64,000 nucleotides of DNA from SIG455 sp045646385. Its GTDB lineage: Bacteria; Bacillota; Clostridia; UMGS1810. The stretch lies in contig JAZRKQ010000027.1 of NCBI GenBank assembly GCA_045646385.1, positions 1 to 64,000 of the forward strand, read 5' to 3'. Positions within the stretch are counted from its first letter, which is position 1. The number at the start of each line of letters is the position of its first letter. The position numbers were made by a program, and so were the translations under genes. Of this stretch, positions 16,430 through 25,234 are shown one piece after another. Below the pieces are notes generated by a model. It was not told the origin of the DNA, made no database searches, and was given only the letters and a program-made list of their open reading frames with translations.

Positions 16430-17041
16430 TCAATACTGTCCTACATACTCACGTACACGAAGCGGTATACCCATATCGTCTGCAAGTTTTTGGCAACGCG
16501 TAATTTCCTCTTCGGAAATTACATCTACCACAGTAAAGGTTACCTTATCAACTACCGTTTTGCACTCAGCGGCAAATTTAAGCATTGCATCAAACGATTT
16601 TTCGCCATAGCAACTGTTTGTTACCTTTTGGTAAGACGGGGCGTCAGGTGCGTTTAAACTGATAGACACAGCGTCAACCAAGCCTTTAAGTTCCAGCGCA
16701 GTATGTTCTCTGCCATGTATAAGGTCGGAAAGTCCGTTTGTGTTTATACGTATGGGCAAACCCGTTACAGTTCTTATATACTTTGCCACATCGCACACTA
16801 CATCTATTCTTTCAAGTGGCTCGCCATATCCGCAAAATACTATTGACGAGAATTTTGTTAAATCCCAGTTTTTAAACTCGGCTTTAATATCATCTGCTGT
16901 AGGCTCTGTTCCATCGAACCACAGACTGCCCGACTCTCGTATGGTATCGCCGTTATTGCGTATACAAAACACACACGCACACGGACATTTATTAGTTATG
17001 TTAATATATAAACTTCCGTCAAGTTCGTATAAAGTTGTCAT
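16430..17041 (-). CDS. TatD-linked-type radical SAM protein
   Basis: Radical SAM enzyme of 203 residues from ATG 17041. The cluster motif C-x3-C-x2-C is at residues 17-24 (NKCPCACVFC), followed by FCGYGEPLERID, a SAM-binding GEP-type motif, and INTNGLSDLIHGRE. Overall pattern fits the small radical SAM family usually encoded beside TatD nucleases, but no tatD is present here. AAGGA lies before the start. A mobile element separates it from the upstream vitamin B6 genes; without the element they would form one operon. Substrate unknown. Confidence 0.85.
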   Translation of the reverse strand: MTTLYELDGSLYINITNKCPCACVFCIRNNGDTIRESGSLWFDGTEPTADDIKAEFKNWDLTKFSSIVFCGYGEPLERIDVVCDVAKYIRTVTGLPIRINTNGLSDLIHGREHTALELKGLVDAVSISLNAPDAPSYQKVTNSCYGEKSFDAMLKFAAECKTVVDKVTFTVVDVISEEEITRCQKLADDMGIPLRVREYVGQY

Positions 17042-17056
17042 AAAAATCACTATCCT

Positions 17057-17332
17057 TAGCCGAAGCAATATGATCCGAACCACGATTTTCAGATGCGGAT
17101 TTTCGTTTTTGCTTCGTTAAAATACTCGGTAATCCGTCAGGATTACCTGTGTTTTTGCCTCGCACTTTCCGAAAATCTGCTGTCTGAAAATTTTTCAACC
17201 TAAAACGGATGGAATTTTGAGCAGATTTTGGTGCGGCGGAAGCAGGCAGGCTGACGCCTGTCAATAACAACAAGCCGAAAGATGCCGAAATTCCGCCGTT
17301 TTAGGCGGGTTCGGATTATATTGCTTCGGCTA
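17057..17332. mobile_element. MITE-like element with terminal inverted repeats and TA target duplication
   Basis: Element proper 17059-17330, flanked by TA at 17057-17058 and 17331-17332. Terminal inverted repeats of 23 bases (GCCGAAGCAATAT...) differ at one position. Inside are two large imperfect stem-loops: one containing GGTAATCC-GTCA-GGATTACC, and one whose arms are CCTAAAACGG (17199-17208) and CCGTTTTAGG (17296-17305). There is no transposase gene; an 84-codon frame across it is accidental. TA duplication is typical of IS630/Tc1-mariner-type transposition. The right end supplies the G of the TAG stop of the ECF gene. Confidence 0.85.
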
Positions 17333-17830
17333 GTTTAATTTAAATCTCTTTTTAATGTTTGATTTATCAAGTGCGTATCCTAAAGCAACAAATACTACTA
17401 TACTTGAAAACGGTTGTACCATTCCTGCAAACATATTGGTAAGTGCTGTTACCATATTGGCATATATAATCCAATCTGCAACAAAATATCCTGCAATACC
17501 TAAAACGCTTGCAACTATTGATGCTATTAATGTACGAAACGATATTATTTTATCCCCTTTAGCAGTAAACGGCAATACAAGGAGTGCCTTTATAATTGCA
17601 GTCGGCAAAATATAAACAACATAACCGCCAAAGGCATCTGCCAATCCCGCACCGACAGCACCAGCCGCCATAGCGTATGGCATAGGAAGCATTGAAGCCG
17701 CAAGGTATATAAATGCATCTCCTATATGTACGTATCCGCCCGTCATAGGCACAGGCAGGTGTATAAAAGTTGTGGCAATACACACCAAAGCCGCAAAAAG
17801 CGCAGTCATAGTTAATTTACGTGTTTTCAT
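17330..17830 (-). CDS. ECF transporter S component, probably for vitamin B6
   Basis: Substrate-binding membrane subunit of an energy-coupling factor transporter, 166 residues with about five or six hydrophobic segments. GGYVHIGDAFIYLAASMLP and AGAVGAGLADAFGGYVVYILPTAIIKALL are typical S-component segments. ATG 17830 forms an ATGA overlap with the pyridoxal kinase stop. Coupling to a B6 kinase suggests pyridoxine or pyridoxal as substrate (PdxU-like), an inference from context. Shared A and T subunits are not in the window. The stop codon TAG is half made by the inserted MITE; the ancestral stop was probably TAA. Confidence 0.85.
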   Translation of the reverse strand: MKTRKLTMTALFAALVCIATTFIHLPVPMTGGYVHIGDAFIYLAASMLPMPYAMAAGAVGAGLADAFGGYVVYILPTAIIKALLVLPFTAKGDKIISFRTLIASIVASVLGIAGYFVADWIIYANMVTALTNMFAGMVQPFSSIVVFVALGYALDKSNIKKRFKLN

Positions 17831-18654
17831 AATAAACATATCTCCTTTATAAATTTTTCAAAGCATATCCCCTCTAAATATGTAAGCCCTTGTTCATAAG
17901 AATATTCCGCCGCTTTTTGAATAAACTCAGTTGCAAATTTAACACCATCGGCAATGGATTTTTCCTTTGCCAGAAATCCGCACACAATAGATGCAAAAAC
18001 ATCACCTGTGCCCGAATAATAAACAGGCACCATAGGCGAGGAATATTCGTGCTCGCCTGAAGGTGAGTATATATAGTTAATTGCTTTGCCGTCACGCTTA
18101 ATACCTGTAATAACCACATTCTGCGTACCAAGTTCACATATACGCTCAGCCATTGCACGTGCCTTTTCGGCTGATATACTATCACCGCAATATTCAATTC
18201 CACTCAGTATAGATGCTTCTGTAACATTAGGTGTTACCACATCGGCATGGCTTATAAGGCGCTTCATTTTGTTGCACAACTCATACGTATAAGTAGAATA
18301 AATTTTTCCGTCGTCACCCATTACAGGGTCTACGAGCACTTTTGTGTCTTTTTCCCGAAAAGTATCAAAAAACTTCTCCGCAATATCAATCTGTTTTTCA
18401 GAGCCGAGAAACCCTGTATAAATACAACCAAAGTGCATATTATAGGCTTTCCAATCCTCTATAAAGCGCTCCATTTTATCGGTGTAGTCGTCGAAGAAAT
18501 ATTTATCATACCCCGTGTGGTTAGAGAGTATCGCCGTAGGAAGTGCGCAGCATTGCAATCCAAATGCGCTGAGTATGGGCATTGCCGCTGTAAGGGAACA
18601 TCTGCCTGAACCCGAAATATCGTTTATCGCTGCAACTGATATAATATCTGACAC
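17827..18654 (-). CDS. Pyridoxal/pyridoxamine kinase
   Basis: Ribokinase-fold enzyme of 275 residues that phosphorylates B6 vitamers for PLP salvage. NDISGSGRCSLTAAMPILSAFG at the N-terminus, VDPVMGDDGKIYSTY and the nucleotide-site VPVYYSGTGDVFASIVCGFLA are visible; the last holds the catalytic Asp in GTGD. Start is GTG 18654 with AGGAAG upstream. It is coupled to the ECF gene and separated by only 15 bases from the DHHW gene upstream, so it may share that operon's transcript. PLP supply would serve enzymes such as the methionine gamma-lyase-like protein, but that is general. Confidence 0.9.
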   Translation of the reverse strand: MSDIISVAAINDISGSGRCSLTAAMPILSAFGLQCCALPTAILSNHTGYDKYFFDDYTDKMERFIEDWKAYNMHFGCIYTGFLGSEKQIDIAEKFFDTFREKDTKVLVDPVMGDDGKIYSTYTYELCNKMKRLISHADVVTPNVTEASILSGIEYCGDSISAEKARAMAERICELGTQNVVITGIKRDGKAINYIYSPSGEHEYSSPMVPVYYSGTGDVFASIVCGFLAKEKSIADGVKFATEFIQKAAEYSYEQGLTYLEGICFEKFIKEICLL

Positions 18655-18669
18655 TTTCTCACTTCCTTA

Positions 18670-19860
18670 TTATTTACAAATATCGTTGATTTTTTCAATA
18701 AAATCATCAAATGTAGTGGTGAAGATATAGTTCATAATGAGTATATCGTCAACACCGTATTTTTCTACAAGTTCGTCTACTGTTCCGTAGTACGAGCGTG
18801 GATCTACCGCAAGCACGGTAGTATAATTATTGGTAAGCAAAGGCAAAAGAGCATTTGCATAAGAGTCTTTAATAACAAGCACAGTTTTGCCGTTTGCAAC
18901 ATCTGTATTTATTTCAGCAAGAGAATGGTCACCGCCCATAAACACACTGTATTTTGGAGTGCCATCAGGTACAACATAAATTTTGCTGTTATACTCAACC
19001 ACTTCGCCGTTTTCCATAGTAGATGCCTTTACTGTATAGTTGGTATCGCCCTCAAACCACTCAATAGTATCGGGCTTATTTGAAAGTCTTGTATCATTTG
19101 CCTGATTATATAAAAACCCTAAAAATCCATCGGCAGTTTTCAATTTTAAAGACGAAAGTTCTGCAGGTGTATGTCCTGCCGTTTTTGCAAATTCTTTATA
19201 CGCAAGATATGCACCTCTCTGTGTCCAGTGGTGGTCTGTGCGGAAGTATATATAATCGCCTGCGTTTTCTTTCATAACATCATATGCGTTTACTTTGATA
19301 ACGTCATCAGAAATAGCCCCGTAAATTCTGTCTATGGCATCTTTTTGGCTATCGGAAGATTTAGCATAAATGTCAGCGGCAAATTCAATCTGCGTTGGAA
19401 TAAGCATTGAATAAACATTTGCTTTGCTTGAGAATGCATCTGCATATTTATTAACTGCATCGGCATATGCCGCACCGCTTTGGGGATTATCTTTATATAT
19501 TTCCATAATACGGTCGCTAAGTACGAGCAGACGTGAACTTTCGTCACTCTCTCCGCCTGCGCCGAGGTCTTTTTTAACAGACACGATATTACCAAGATTA
19601 GTTTTAATACCCTTTAACTCATTAACCTTGGACGAAAATGCGGTGAACATACTGCGCATACCGACATTATCTGCAAGATATTCTTCAAACTCACGCGAGA
19701 ATGTTCCCGAAAACAAAGTGTCAGAGGTAAATTCGGGGAATTCTTTCAAAGTTCTGTTTTCATTTATAGCGCTTTGCTCGTCTTTAGGCATTACAACGCC
19801 TATCACAAAAAATGCAAGGAGCAATGCCACAAAAACGGAAATTGTAATTTTTGTTTTCAT
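18670..19860 (-). CDS. DHHW-motif AlgX/AlgJ-like protein
   Basis: A 396-residue protein with an N-terminal membrane anchor or signal (ISVFVALLLAFFVIGVV) and an SGNH-like extracytoplasmic domain. YFRTDHHWTQRGAYLAYKEF near residue 210 carries the DHHW motif, and VFMGGDHSLAEI plus VLVIKDSYANALLPLL carry the other conserved blocks. Such proteins partner MBOAT acyltransferases in O-acetylating exported polysaccharide. ATG 19860 is chosen for its AAAGGGG site. It follows the MBOAT gene by 15 bases. Sequence similarity to the second DHHW protein is limited to the core domain. Confidence 0.88.
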   Translation of the reverse strand: MKTKITISVFVALLLAFFVIGVVMPKDEQSAINENRTLKEFPEFTSDTLFSGTFSREFEEYLADNVGMRSMFTAFSSKVNELKGIKTNLGNIVSVKKDLGAGGESDESSRLLVLSDRIMEIYKDNPQSGAAYADAVNKYADAFSSKANVYSMLIPTQIEFAADIYAKSSDSQKDAIDRIYGAISDDVIKVNAYDVMKENAGDYIYFRTDHHWTQRGAYLAYKEFAKTAGHTPAELSSLKLKTADGFLGFLYNQANDTRLSNKPDTIEWFEGDTNYTVKASTMENGEVVEYNSKIYVVPDGTPKYSVFMGGDHSLAEINTDVANGKTVLVIKDSYANALLPLLTNNYTTVLAVDPRSYYGTVDELVEKYGVDDILIMNYIFTTTFDDFIEKINDICK

Positions 19861-19875
19861 CACAATACCCCTTTC

Positions 19876-21270
19876 TTAAAATCTAAAATACAAAAACGGA
19901 TTATACGTGGAGCCAACCAACAAGGTGAATGAAATTACAAGCACAACCGCAACAAGTAACGGCGAGCACACAGTACCGATTGTCGGATATTTTTCTGTAA
20001 TTTTGATATACATATTTTTGGGATACGGAGTTGAAGCAACAGCAAGAAGAATAAGCAGAAAAATATTAGATGCCAATGTAGAAAGTGCCGTTAAATCCAC
20101 CAATGTTCCATTTACGCCGAATGCCGATTTTAAAAACAACCAAATGCTTCCCATATCGGTAAAGTAAAACAAAGTCCAGCCAAAAAAGATTATTATACTG
20201 CTATATATAAGTCCTATCGGTTTTGGCAGTTTCATAAGTTTGCCGCCGAAAAGTTTCTTTTCAATAATAAGCAGAATTCCGTAATACAGTCCCCACAGGA
20301 TAAAGTTCCAACTTGCACCGTGCCAGAAGCCCGTAAGCATCCACACAACTAAAATATTACGGATCTGGAACTTTCTGTTTCCACCAAGAGGTATATACAC
20401 ATAATCTCTGAAAAAACTGCTCAGCGACATATGCCATCTGCGCCAGAATTCCGTTACACTTGTAGAGATATACGGGTAATTAAAGTTTTCAAGGAATTTA
20501 AATCCAAAAAATCTGCCCATACCAATAGCCATATCGGAGTATCCAGAAAAGTCAAAATAAATCTGGAATGTATACATTATCATACCAAGCCAAGCACCAA
20601 GTGCTGATGCCGAGGTTAAGTCACCGCCTATAAGAGAGGTAGCAACCGCGCCTGCGCTGTTTGCAAGTATAACCTTTTTAAACATACCTTGTGCAAAACG
20701 GTACACTCCATACTCAAAGTCTTTAGCGGTAACGGTGCGGTTATTAATCTGCTTGTCAATATCTGCATAACGCACAATGGGACCTGCAACAAGTTGCGGA
20801 AACATTGAAAGATACGTAAGGTATTTAAGCGGAGATTTTTGTACGTTGGTGTCCCCTCTGTAAACATCAATGGTATATGAAATGGTCTGGAAAGTGTAAA
20901 ACGATATTCCAAGCGGCAAAGAAAATCCGTTAAACGGAATACTAAGACCTGTTATCATATTGATATTATCAACTATAAATCCTGAGTACTTAAACACAAA
21001 CAAAATGCCAAGGTTTATTATAAGCGACGATAAAAGAGCGGCTTTTGCCTGCCAATGCCCTCTGAATTTATCTATCACACGGGCACAAGTGTAGTCTACC
21101 ATTGCGCTGAAAACAAGCATAAGTACCCACACAGGCTCGCCCCACGAATAGAATATAAGCGACGATACAACCAGCACAATGTTTTTGTATGTTAAATTCT
21201 TTGAAAGATTATATGCCAAAAGTACCGTCGGCAGAAATATACATAAAAAGAGTAAACTTGAAAATACCAT
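19876..21270 (-). CDS. MBOAT family O-acyltransferase (AlgI/DltB-like)
   Basis: Polytopic membrane acyltransferase of 464 residues. It has the family segments FDFSGYSDMAIGMGRFFGF, FWRRWHMSLSSFFRDYVYIPLGG and LTGFWHGASWNFILWGLYYG, where the last His is the catalytic residue. About ten or more hydrophobic segments span the protein. It should pass acetyl groups from a cytoplasmic donor to a carrier or to the DHHW partners outside, decorating a surface polymer. Flanked on both sides by DHHW genes in one operon. The acceptor polymer is not evident from the window. Confidence 0.92.
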   Translation of the reverse strand: MVFSSLLFLCIFLPTVLLAYNLSKNLTYKNIVLVVSSLIFYSWGEPVWVLMLVFSAMVDYTCARVIDKFRGHWQAKAALLSSLIINLGILFVFKYSGFIVDNINMITGLSIPFNGFSLPLGISFYTFQTISYTIDVYRGDTNVQKSPLKYLTYLSMFPQLVAGPIVRYADIDKQINNRTVTAKDFEYGVYRFAQGMFKKVILANSAGAVATSLIGGDLTSASALGAWLGMIMYTFQIYFDFSGYSDMAIGMGRFFGFKFLENFNYPYISTSVTEFWRRWHMSLSSFFRDYVYIPLGGNRKFQIRNILVVWMLTGFWHGASWNFILWGLYYGILLIIEKKLFGGKLMKLPKPIGLIYSSIIIFFGWTLFYFTDMGSIWLFLKSAFGVNGTLVDLTALSTLASNIFLLILLAVASTPYPKNMYIKITEKYPTIGTVCSPLLVAVVLVISFTLLVGSTYNPFLYFRF

Positions 21271-21285
21271 TATTTAAACTCCTAT

Positions 21286-22716
21286 TTATTTTACCATATC
21301 AAGTATTGATTCACGTATTCCGACAGAACCTACCGATACTGGATAATTTATAATAACCAAATCATCAAAATGCGTAAAGTTGTAAAAATCCACAAGGTTA
21401 AAACGCTCTGTATTTCCGCCAAACCCGTTGAATTTACGGGGGTCAATCACATAAACTTCCTGATAATTATTAAGTGCCCACGTAGCAAAAGCATTACCGA
21501 ACGATTCTTTTATTATCACCAGTTTTTTGCCGTTGTTTACATCAGTAACCATAACGGTGAGCGGATTGTCACCACCTATAAAGCAGGAATATGAATTGAC
21601 TTTTGCAGATACCGGTGATATATTGCTGATTAGTTTAGTCATATACATATCTTTATACGCGCACGCCTGCACATTAACAAGAGGCATAAATCTCTCTAAA
21701 AGTTCTGGGTTGGCACGTATTTTATCACTAAGCGGTGTGCCTTTGGTAAAATTGGCAAACGAGCCCACGTGCGTTTCGGAATTGTCTGTAGCAAATGCGG
21801 AAAGTTCAGGGATTGTCCAGCCTTTATTAGCGGCATATGCCCTATACGCGTAGTACGCACCGCGCTGTGTCCAGTGATGGTCTGTTGAAAAATATATTTT
21901 TTCGTTAGCGTGTTCCATAAGCGGACGCACAGCGTTTATGGGTGTTACGTTAATCGCAAGATTCTGATATATAGTTTTAATGCCGTCCGTCTGATATGGT
22001 GCCATCTCTTTAGGTGCGTAAAACTCACCCGACGTAGGAACTACAATATTATATGTTTTAACAAGAGGCAGCGCAGATGCAACTGTGTTTACAACGTGGG
22101 CATAATTAACAGCGTTTTCGCCCGACAAGCCAACACGCTCAAAAGCAAATGTGCCTGCCATAGTAACACCGCCGCCATATGCAATATCTTCATTCGGCAA
22201 ACGGTAATCGTCTGTAATGTATGTACCAAAAAGCAAATCACGCTTATTAAACTCAGTTTCTTCAAGTTTTCCGTCTAAAGTAACGTAAAAACCCGTGATA
22301 TCGGAAAACATTGCAAGGCTTATATACAGTTTATCGTGATAAACCATAGTAGGCAGGTCGTACTCAAACCTTTGAGGGCCAACCCACACAACGGGGCTGT
22401 TCATAATTATGTACGATGTTACACCGCCTTTAACCGCAACCGTCGCAGGGAGAGATGCGTCCCACCCCAATGTGAAACCGCACTTAGGAAGAATATCGTC
22501 AACAGGAATGAATATATTTGAATAATACAATAAGATATCGTCACCAAGTTCATACGAAACTCCGTTGATATCAAACTTTTTTTCGTCAGCATAAAGTGCC
22601 AGCACCTTACTTTCAGGGTCGGCAGATGTATGATAAGCGGTGCTCGGCGACAGAAGCATGGCAGCCGCCAGAAATACAACCGTTAAAAATTTAGCGATTT
22701 TTTCTTTGTTTTTCAT
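21286..22716 (-). CDS. DHHW-motif protein with N-terminal stalk domain
   Basis: A 476-residue secreted or anchored protein with a signal peptide (residues 8-27). Residues 45-155 resemble the copper-amine-oxidase-N-like stalk domain (FIPVDDILPKCGFTLGWD, VYHDKLYISLAMFSDITGF), and the rest is the DHHW domain with YFSTDHHWTQRGAYYAYRAY, CFIGGDNPLTVM and LVIIKESFGNAFATW. First gene of the MBOAT operon, with its own promoter and an AAAGG site. The stalk domain is absent from the second DHHW protein, so the two are not recent copies. It may bring the acyltransferase to the wall polymer. Confidence 0.87.
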   Translation of the reverse strand: MKNKEKIAKFLTVVFLAAAMLLSPSTAYHTSADPESKVLALYADEKKFDINGVSYELGDDILLYYSNIFIPVDDILPKCGFTLGWDASLPATVAVKGGVTSYIIMNSPVVWVGPQRFEYDLPTMVYHDKLYISLAMFSDITGFYVTLDGKLEETEFNKRDLLFGTYITDDYRLPNEDIAYGGGVTMAGTFAFERVGLSGENAVNYAHVVNTVASALPLVKTYNIVVPTSGEFYAPKEMAPYQTDGIKTIYQNLAINVTPINAVRPLMEHANEKIYFSTDHHWTQRGAYYAYRAYAANKGWTIPELSAFATDNSETHVGSFANFTKGTPLSDKIRANPELLERFMPLVNVQACAYKDMYMTKLISNISPVSAKVNSYSCFIGGDNPLTVMVTDVNNGKKLVIIKESFGNAFATWALNNYQEVYVIDPRKFNGFGGNTERFNLVDFYNFTHFDDLVIINYPVSVGSVGIRESILDMVK

Positions 22717-22747
22717 TAAGTAAAATCCTTTCGCGTATACTGCCTTA

Positions 22748-22777
22748 ATTCTACCATAATATGCGCAGTTACGTCAA
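22748..22777 (-). promoter_or_regulatory. Promoter of the DHHW-MBOAT operon
   Basis: Minus strand TTGACG, 18-base spacer, TAGAAT, about 30 bases before the start codon at 22716. Confidence 0.65.
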
Positions 22778-22829
22778 TTATTTACACACAAAAAAATAAA
22801 TAAAAATTCATGTTTTTTTATTATGATTA

Positions 22830-22858
22830 TTGCCACATATTCTATTTTGTGATAAAAT
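22830..22858 (+). promoter_or_regulatory. Promoter of the pseudo-carboxypeptidase gene
   Basis: TTGCCA, 17-base spacer, TAAAAT, 34 bases before the ATG at 22893. Confidence 0.6.
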
Positions 22859-22892
22859 TAAAATATATAATTACCGAAAGGATAAATTCTAA

Positions 22893-24155
22893 ATGAACAA
22901 ATTGATTTTAAAGTCACTTTGCACTTTTTTGATAATAATGAATACACTTATTCCTACTGCCTTTGCGCAGGAATTAAAATTAGATGCACAAAATGCCATA
23001 CTTGTAGATATGAAAAACACTATGGTAATGTATGATAAAAACAGCGGCAAACCCATACAACCTGCGGGTTTTACAAAAATTGTAACGGCTATGGTAGTCC
23101 TTGAAAACTGTGAAGATTTAAGTCAGGTAATAGTAGCACCTAAAGAAACTATTGCCGCATGTGATTTTTCATTCGGCAATATGGGTATACTTGCAGAAGA
23201 GGAGTTAAGCGCAAATGATTTGCTTGAAGGTATGCTTGTATACGATGCTGCCGAAGCGGCTGAAGTGCTTGCCGGATTCACCTTTGGTAATTACAACAAG
23301 TTTATAGCCGCAATGAACGACCTTGCAAAAAAAGCCGGTGCAGAAAACACGGTTTTTAAAAATGCCGGCGGATATTATGATGAAGACCAGCAAACAACCG
23401 TTTCAGATATAGCAAAAATAGCACTATATGCAATGAAAAACGACGCCTTTGCAGAAATAGTTAAAAAAGGTATGGTGGAAATTGAGTCCACCAACAAATA
23501 CCGAGAAAAAAGATACCTTGCAAACACAAATATGTTTGTTGGCAGGACACGTTCTCTTGACTTTTATTCCGAAAAAGTTTTTGGTGTAAAAACCTCGTAT
23601 ATGAAAGATGAAGGATACGGAATATGTATTGCATTTGAAAACAGTAAGGGCAAGTTCTTATGCGTAACCGCCGGCGGAACAGATGCAAAAAGTGCACACA
23701 CAGACGCACAGGCAATGCGCGAATACGTGGTTTCCGGCTTTGTAAACGTAAAAATTGCCGATAAGGGCGATATTATAGAGGAAGTTGAAGTACCAAACGG
23801 AAAAATATCGCACGTATTGCTTAAAACCGCAGATGAACTGTCTGTTCGATTGCCCGTAGATTACGACGAAGCAAAAATATTTCAGATGACAACCAAAGAC
23901 AACGACCTCAGCGCACCTATTGAAAAAGACGAGGTTTTAGGAACATTAAGCGTTTCATATGATGGCAAAGAAGTGGGCAGTGTGCCCTTAATAGCATACG
24001 AAAGCGTAGCACACTCGGCAGGAAAAAGCGTTCAGATTTTCTTTGAAAACATTTTTACATCGCCATTTTTCTATCTGCCTGTAACAGCACTTGCGATTTA
24101 CTTTGCCACATTGATATACAAAGCAAATATCAGTAAATTCCGCAAGAAAAAATGA
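22893..24155 (+). CDS. DD-carboxypeptidase (PBP5/DacF-type) homologue lacking catalytic residues
   Basis: Overall an S11-family D-alanyl-D-alanine carboxypeptidase of 420 residues: signal peptide ending TAFAQE, penicillin-binding domain from residue 30, a C-terminal beta domain near 250-375, and a membrane anchor near 390-412. However the SxxK motif reads GFTK (Gly59 for the nucleophile Ser), the SxN motif region (MLVYDAAEAA) lacks both Ser and Asn, and KTG reads KTS (233-235). It should therefore be unable to act as a transpeptidase or carboxypeptidase. The open frame is intact and has a promoter and ribosome site, so it is probably a maintained pseudoenzyme, perhaps a muropeptide-binding or scaffold protein. 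Confidence 0.88.
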   Translation: MNKLILKSLCTFLIIMNTLIPTAFAQELKLDAQNAILVDMKNTMVMYDKNSGKPIQPAGFTKIVTAMVVLENCEDLSQVIVAPKETIAACDFSFGNMGILAEEELSANDLLEGMLVYDAAEAAEVLAGFTFGNYNKFIAAMNDLAKKAGAENTVFKNAGGYYDEDQQTTVSDIAKIALYAMKNDAFAEIVKKGMVEIESTNKYREKRYLANTNMFVGRTRSLDFYSEKVFGVKTSYMKDEGYGICIAFENSKGKFLCVTAGGTDAKSAHTDAQAMREYVVSGFVNVKIADKGDIIEEVEVPNGKISHVLLKTADELSVRLPVDYDEAKIFQMTTKDNDLSAPIEKDEVLGTLSVSYDGKEVGSVPLIAYESVAHSAGKSVQIFFENIFTSPFFYLPVTALAIYFATLIYKANISKFRKKK

Positions 24156-24168
24156 TGATAATAATATG

Positions 24169-24197
24169 TTGACAATTATATAAATTCATTATATACT
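24169..24197 (+). promoter_or_regulatory. Promoter of acpP
   Basis: TTGACA, 17-base spacer, TATACT, about 59 bases before the acpP ATG. Near-consensus. Confidence 0.8.
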
Positions 24198-24255
24198 TAA
24201 ATTTGTAATAATACCCATTGCGGTTAATTTTTTCATATTACAAGGAGGTGAGCGC

Positions 24256-24486
24256 ATGGTATTTGAAAAAGTAAGAGATATTATAGTAGACCAACTCAAC
24301 GTAGACGAAGACGAGGTTGTTATGGATGCGTCTTTTATAGACACACTCGGTGCGGATTCACTTGATTTGGTTGAACTTATGATAGCCATGGAAGAGGAAT
24401 TTGAAATGACAATCCCCGAAGAGGACATTGACAAAATTTCCACTGTAGGCAATGTTGTTGAATACATCGAATCACACTCTAAATAA
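24256..24486 (+). CDS. acpP: Acyl carrier protein
   Basis: A 76-residue acidic protein that carries fatty-acyl chains on phosphopantetheine. The attachment serine is in GADSLDLVELMIAMEEEF near residue 36. A strong AAGGAGGTGAG site precedes ATG. In many Firmicutes acpP lies before rnc as here, though the fab and plsX genes that often precede it are missing. Confidence 0.96.
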   Translation: MVFEKVRDIIVDQLNVDEDEVVMDASFIDTLGADSLDLVELMIAMEEEFEMTIPEEDIDKISTVGNVVEYIESHSK

Positions 24487-24501
24487 TTAAAATTATATCT
24501 G

Positions 24502-24530
24502 CCCCCGTAACTTTTTCGGGGGTTGTGTTT
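24502..24530 (+). terminator. Intercistronic hairpin between acpP and rnc
   Basis: Stem CCCCCG / CGGGGG with a nine-base loop and a T-rich tail, only 12 bases before the rnc start. It may act as a partial terminator that lowers rnc relative to acpP. Confidence 0.75.
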
Positions 24531-24541
24531 TAGGAGATAAA

Positions 24542-25234
24542 ATGAATACTCTTTACGAACTCGAAAAACAGTTGGGATATACGTTTAAACAGTCCAAACT
24601 TCTGCGTGATGCATTGACGCATCGTTCGTTTTTAAACGAGTGCTCGGGCGAAGCACGCATATGCAACGAGCGATTGGAGTTTTTGGGCGATGCTGTACTG
24701 GAAATAGCAGTATCGGAATATATATATATAAATTACCCTACGCTTGGTGAAGGTAAAATGAGTCAGATACGTTCTGTAGTTGTTTGTGAAAGCGGTTTAT
24801 ATTCACTCGCCAAAGAATTAGGGCTCGGAAAGTATATATATATGGCACACGGCGAGGCAGGAAGCGGTGGAAGAGACAAACCTTCTATTCTTTCTGACGC
24901 TATGGAGGCAATTATTGCGGCTGTGTATCTTGATTCTGATTTTAATACCGCTAAAGATTTTGTTATAAAACATATAGAAAAATACATTGTTTCGGCTGTT
25001 AATAACAAAAAAAGCGACAGCGACTACAAAAGCAGGCTTCAGGAATATGCACTTTCAAAGGCAGATAAGATTAACTATATATTAATTGACGAAAGCGGAC
25101 CCGACCACAAAAAAACATTTACCGTAAAAGTTCTTTATAATGACGGGTTGTCTGCTACAGGCACAGGCACAAGCAAGAAAAAAGCCCAACAACAAGCCGC
25201 CAAAGCAATGCTTGAAAAACTTAAATCCAAATAA
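24542..25234 (+). CDS. rnc: Ribonuclease III
   Basis: Double-strand-specific endoribonuclease for rRNA and mRNA processing, 230 residues. The signature NERLEFLGDAVLEIAVSEYI is at about 40-60 with the catalytic Glu/Asp pair, and DAMEAIIAAVYLDSDF holds the second acidic set. A C-terminal dsRNA-binding domain covers about residues 155-228 (SRLQEYALSK, GTSKKKAQQQAAKAMLEKL). An AGGAG site precedes ATG. Probably cotranscribed with acpP through the intercistronic hairpin. Confidence 0.96.
   Translation: MNTLYELEKQLGYTFKQSKLLRDALTHRSFLNECSGEARICNERLEFLGDAVLEIAVSEYIYINYPTLGEGKMSQIRSVVVCESGLYSLAKELGLGKYIYMAHGEAGSGGRDKPSILSDAMEAIIAAVYLDSDFNTAKDFVIKHIEKYIVSAVNNKKSDSDYKSRLQEYALSKADKINYILIDESGPDHKKTFTVKVLYNDGLSATGTGTSKKKAQQQAAKAMLEKLKSK

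Noticed and set aside
17019..17273. 84-codon minus-strand frame starting MLLLTGVSLPASAAPKSAQN
   Set aside because: It lies almost wholly within the MITE-like element and runs into the radical SAM start; its codons follow the stem-loop arms. No ribosome site.
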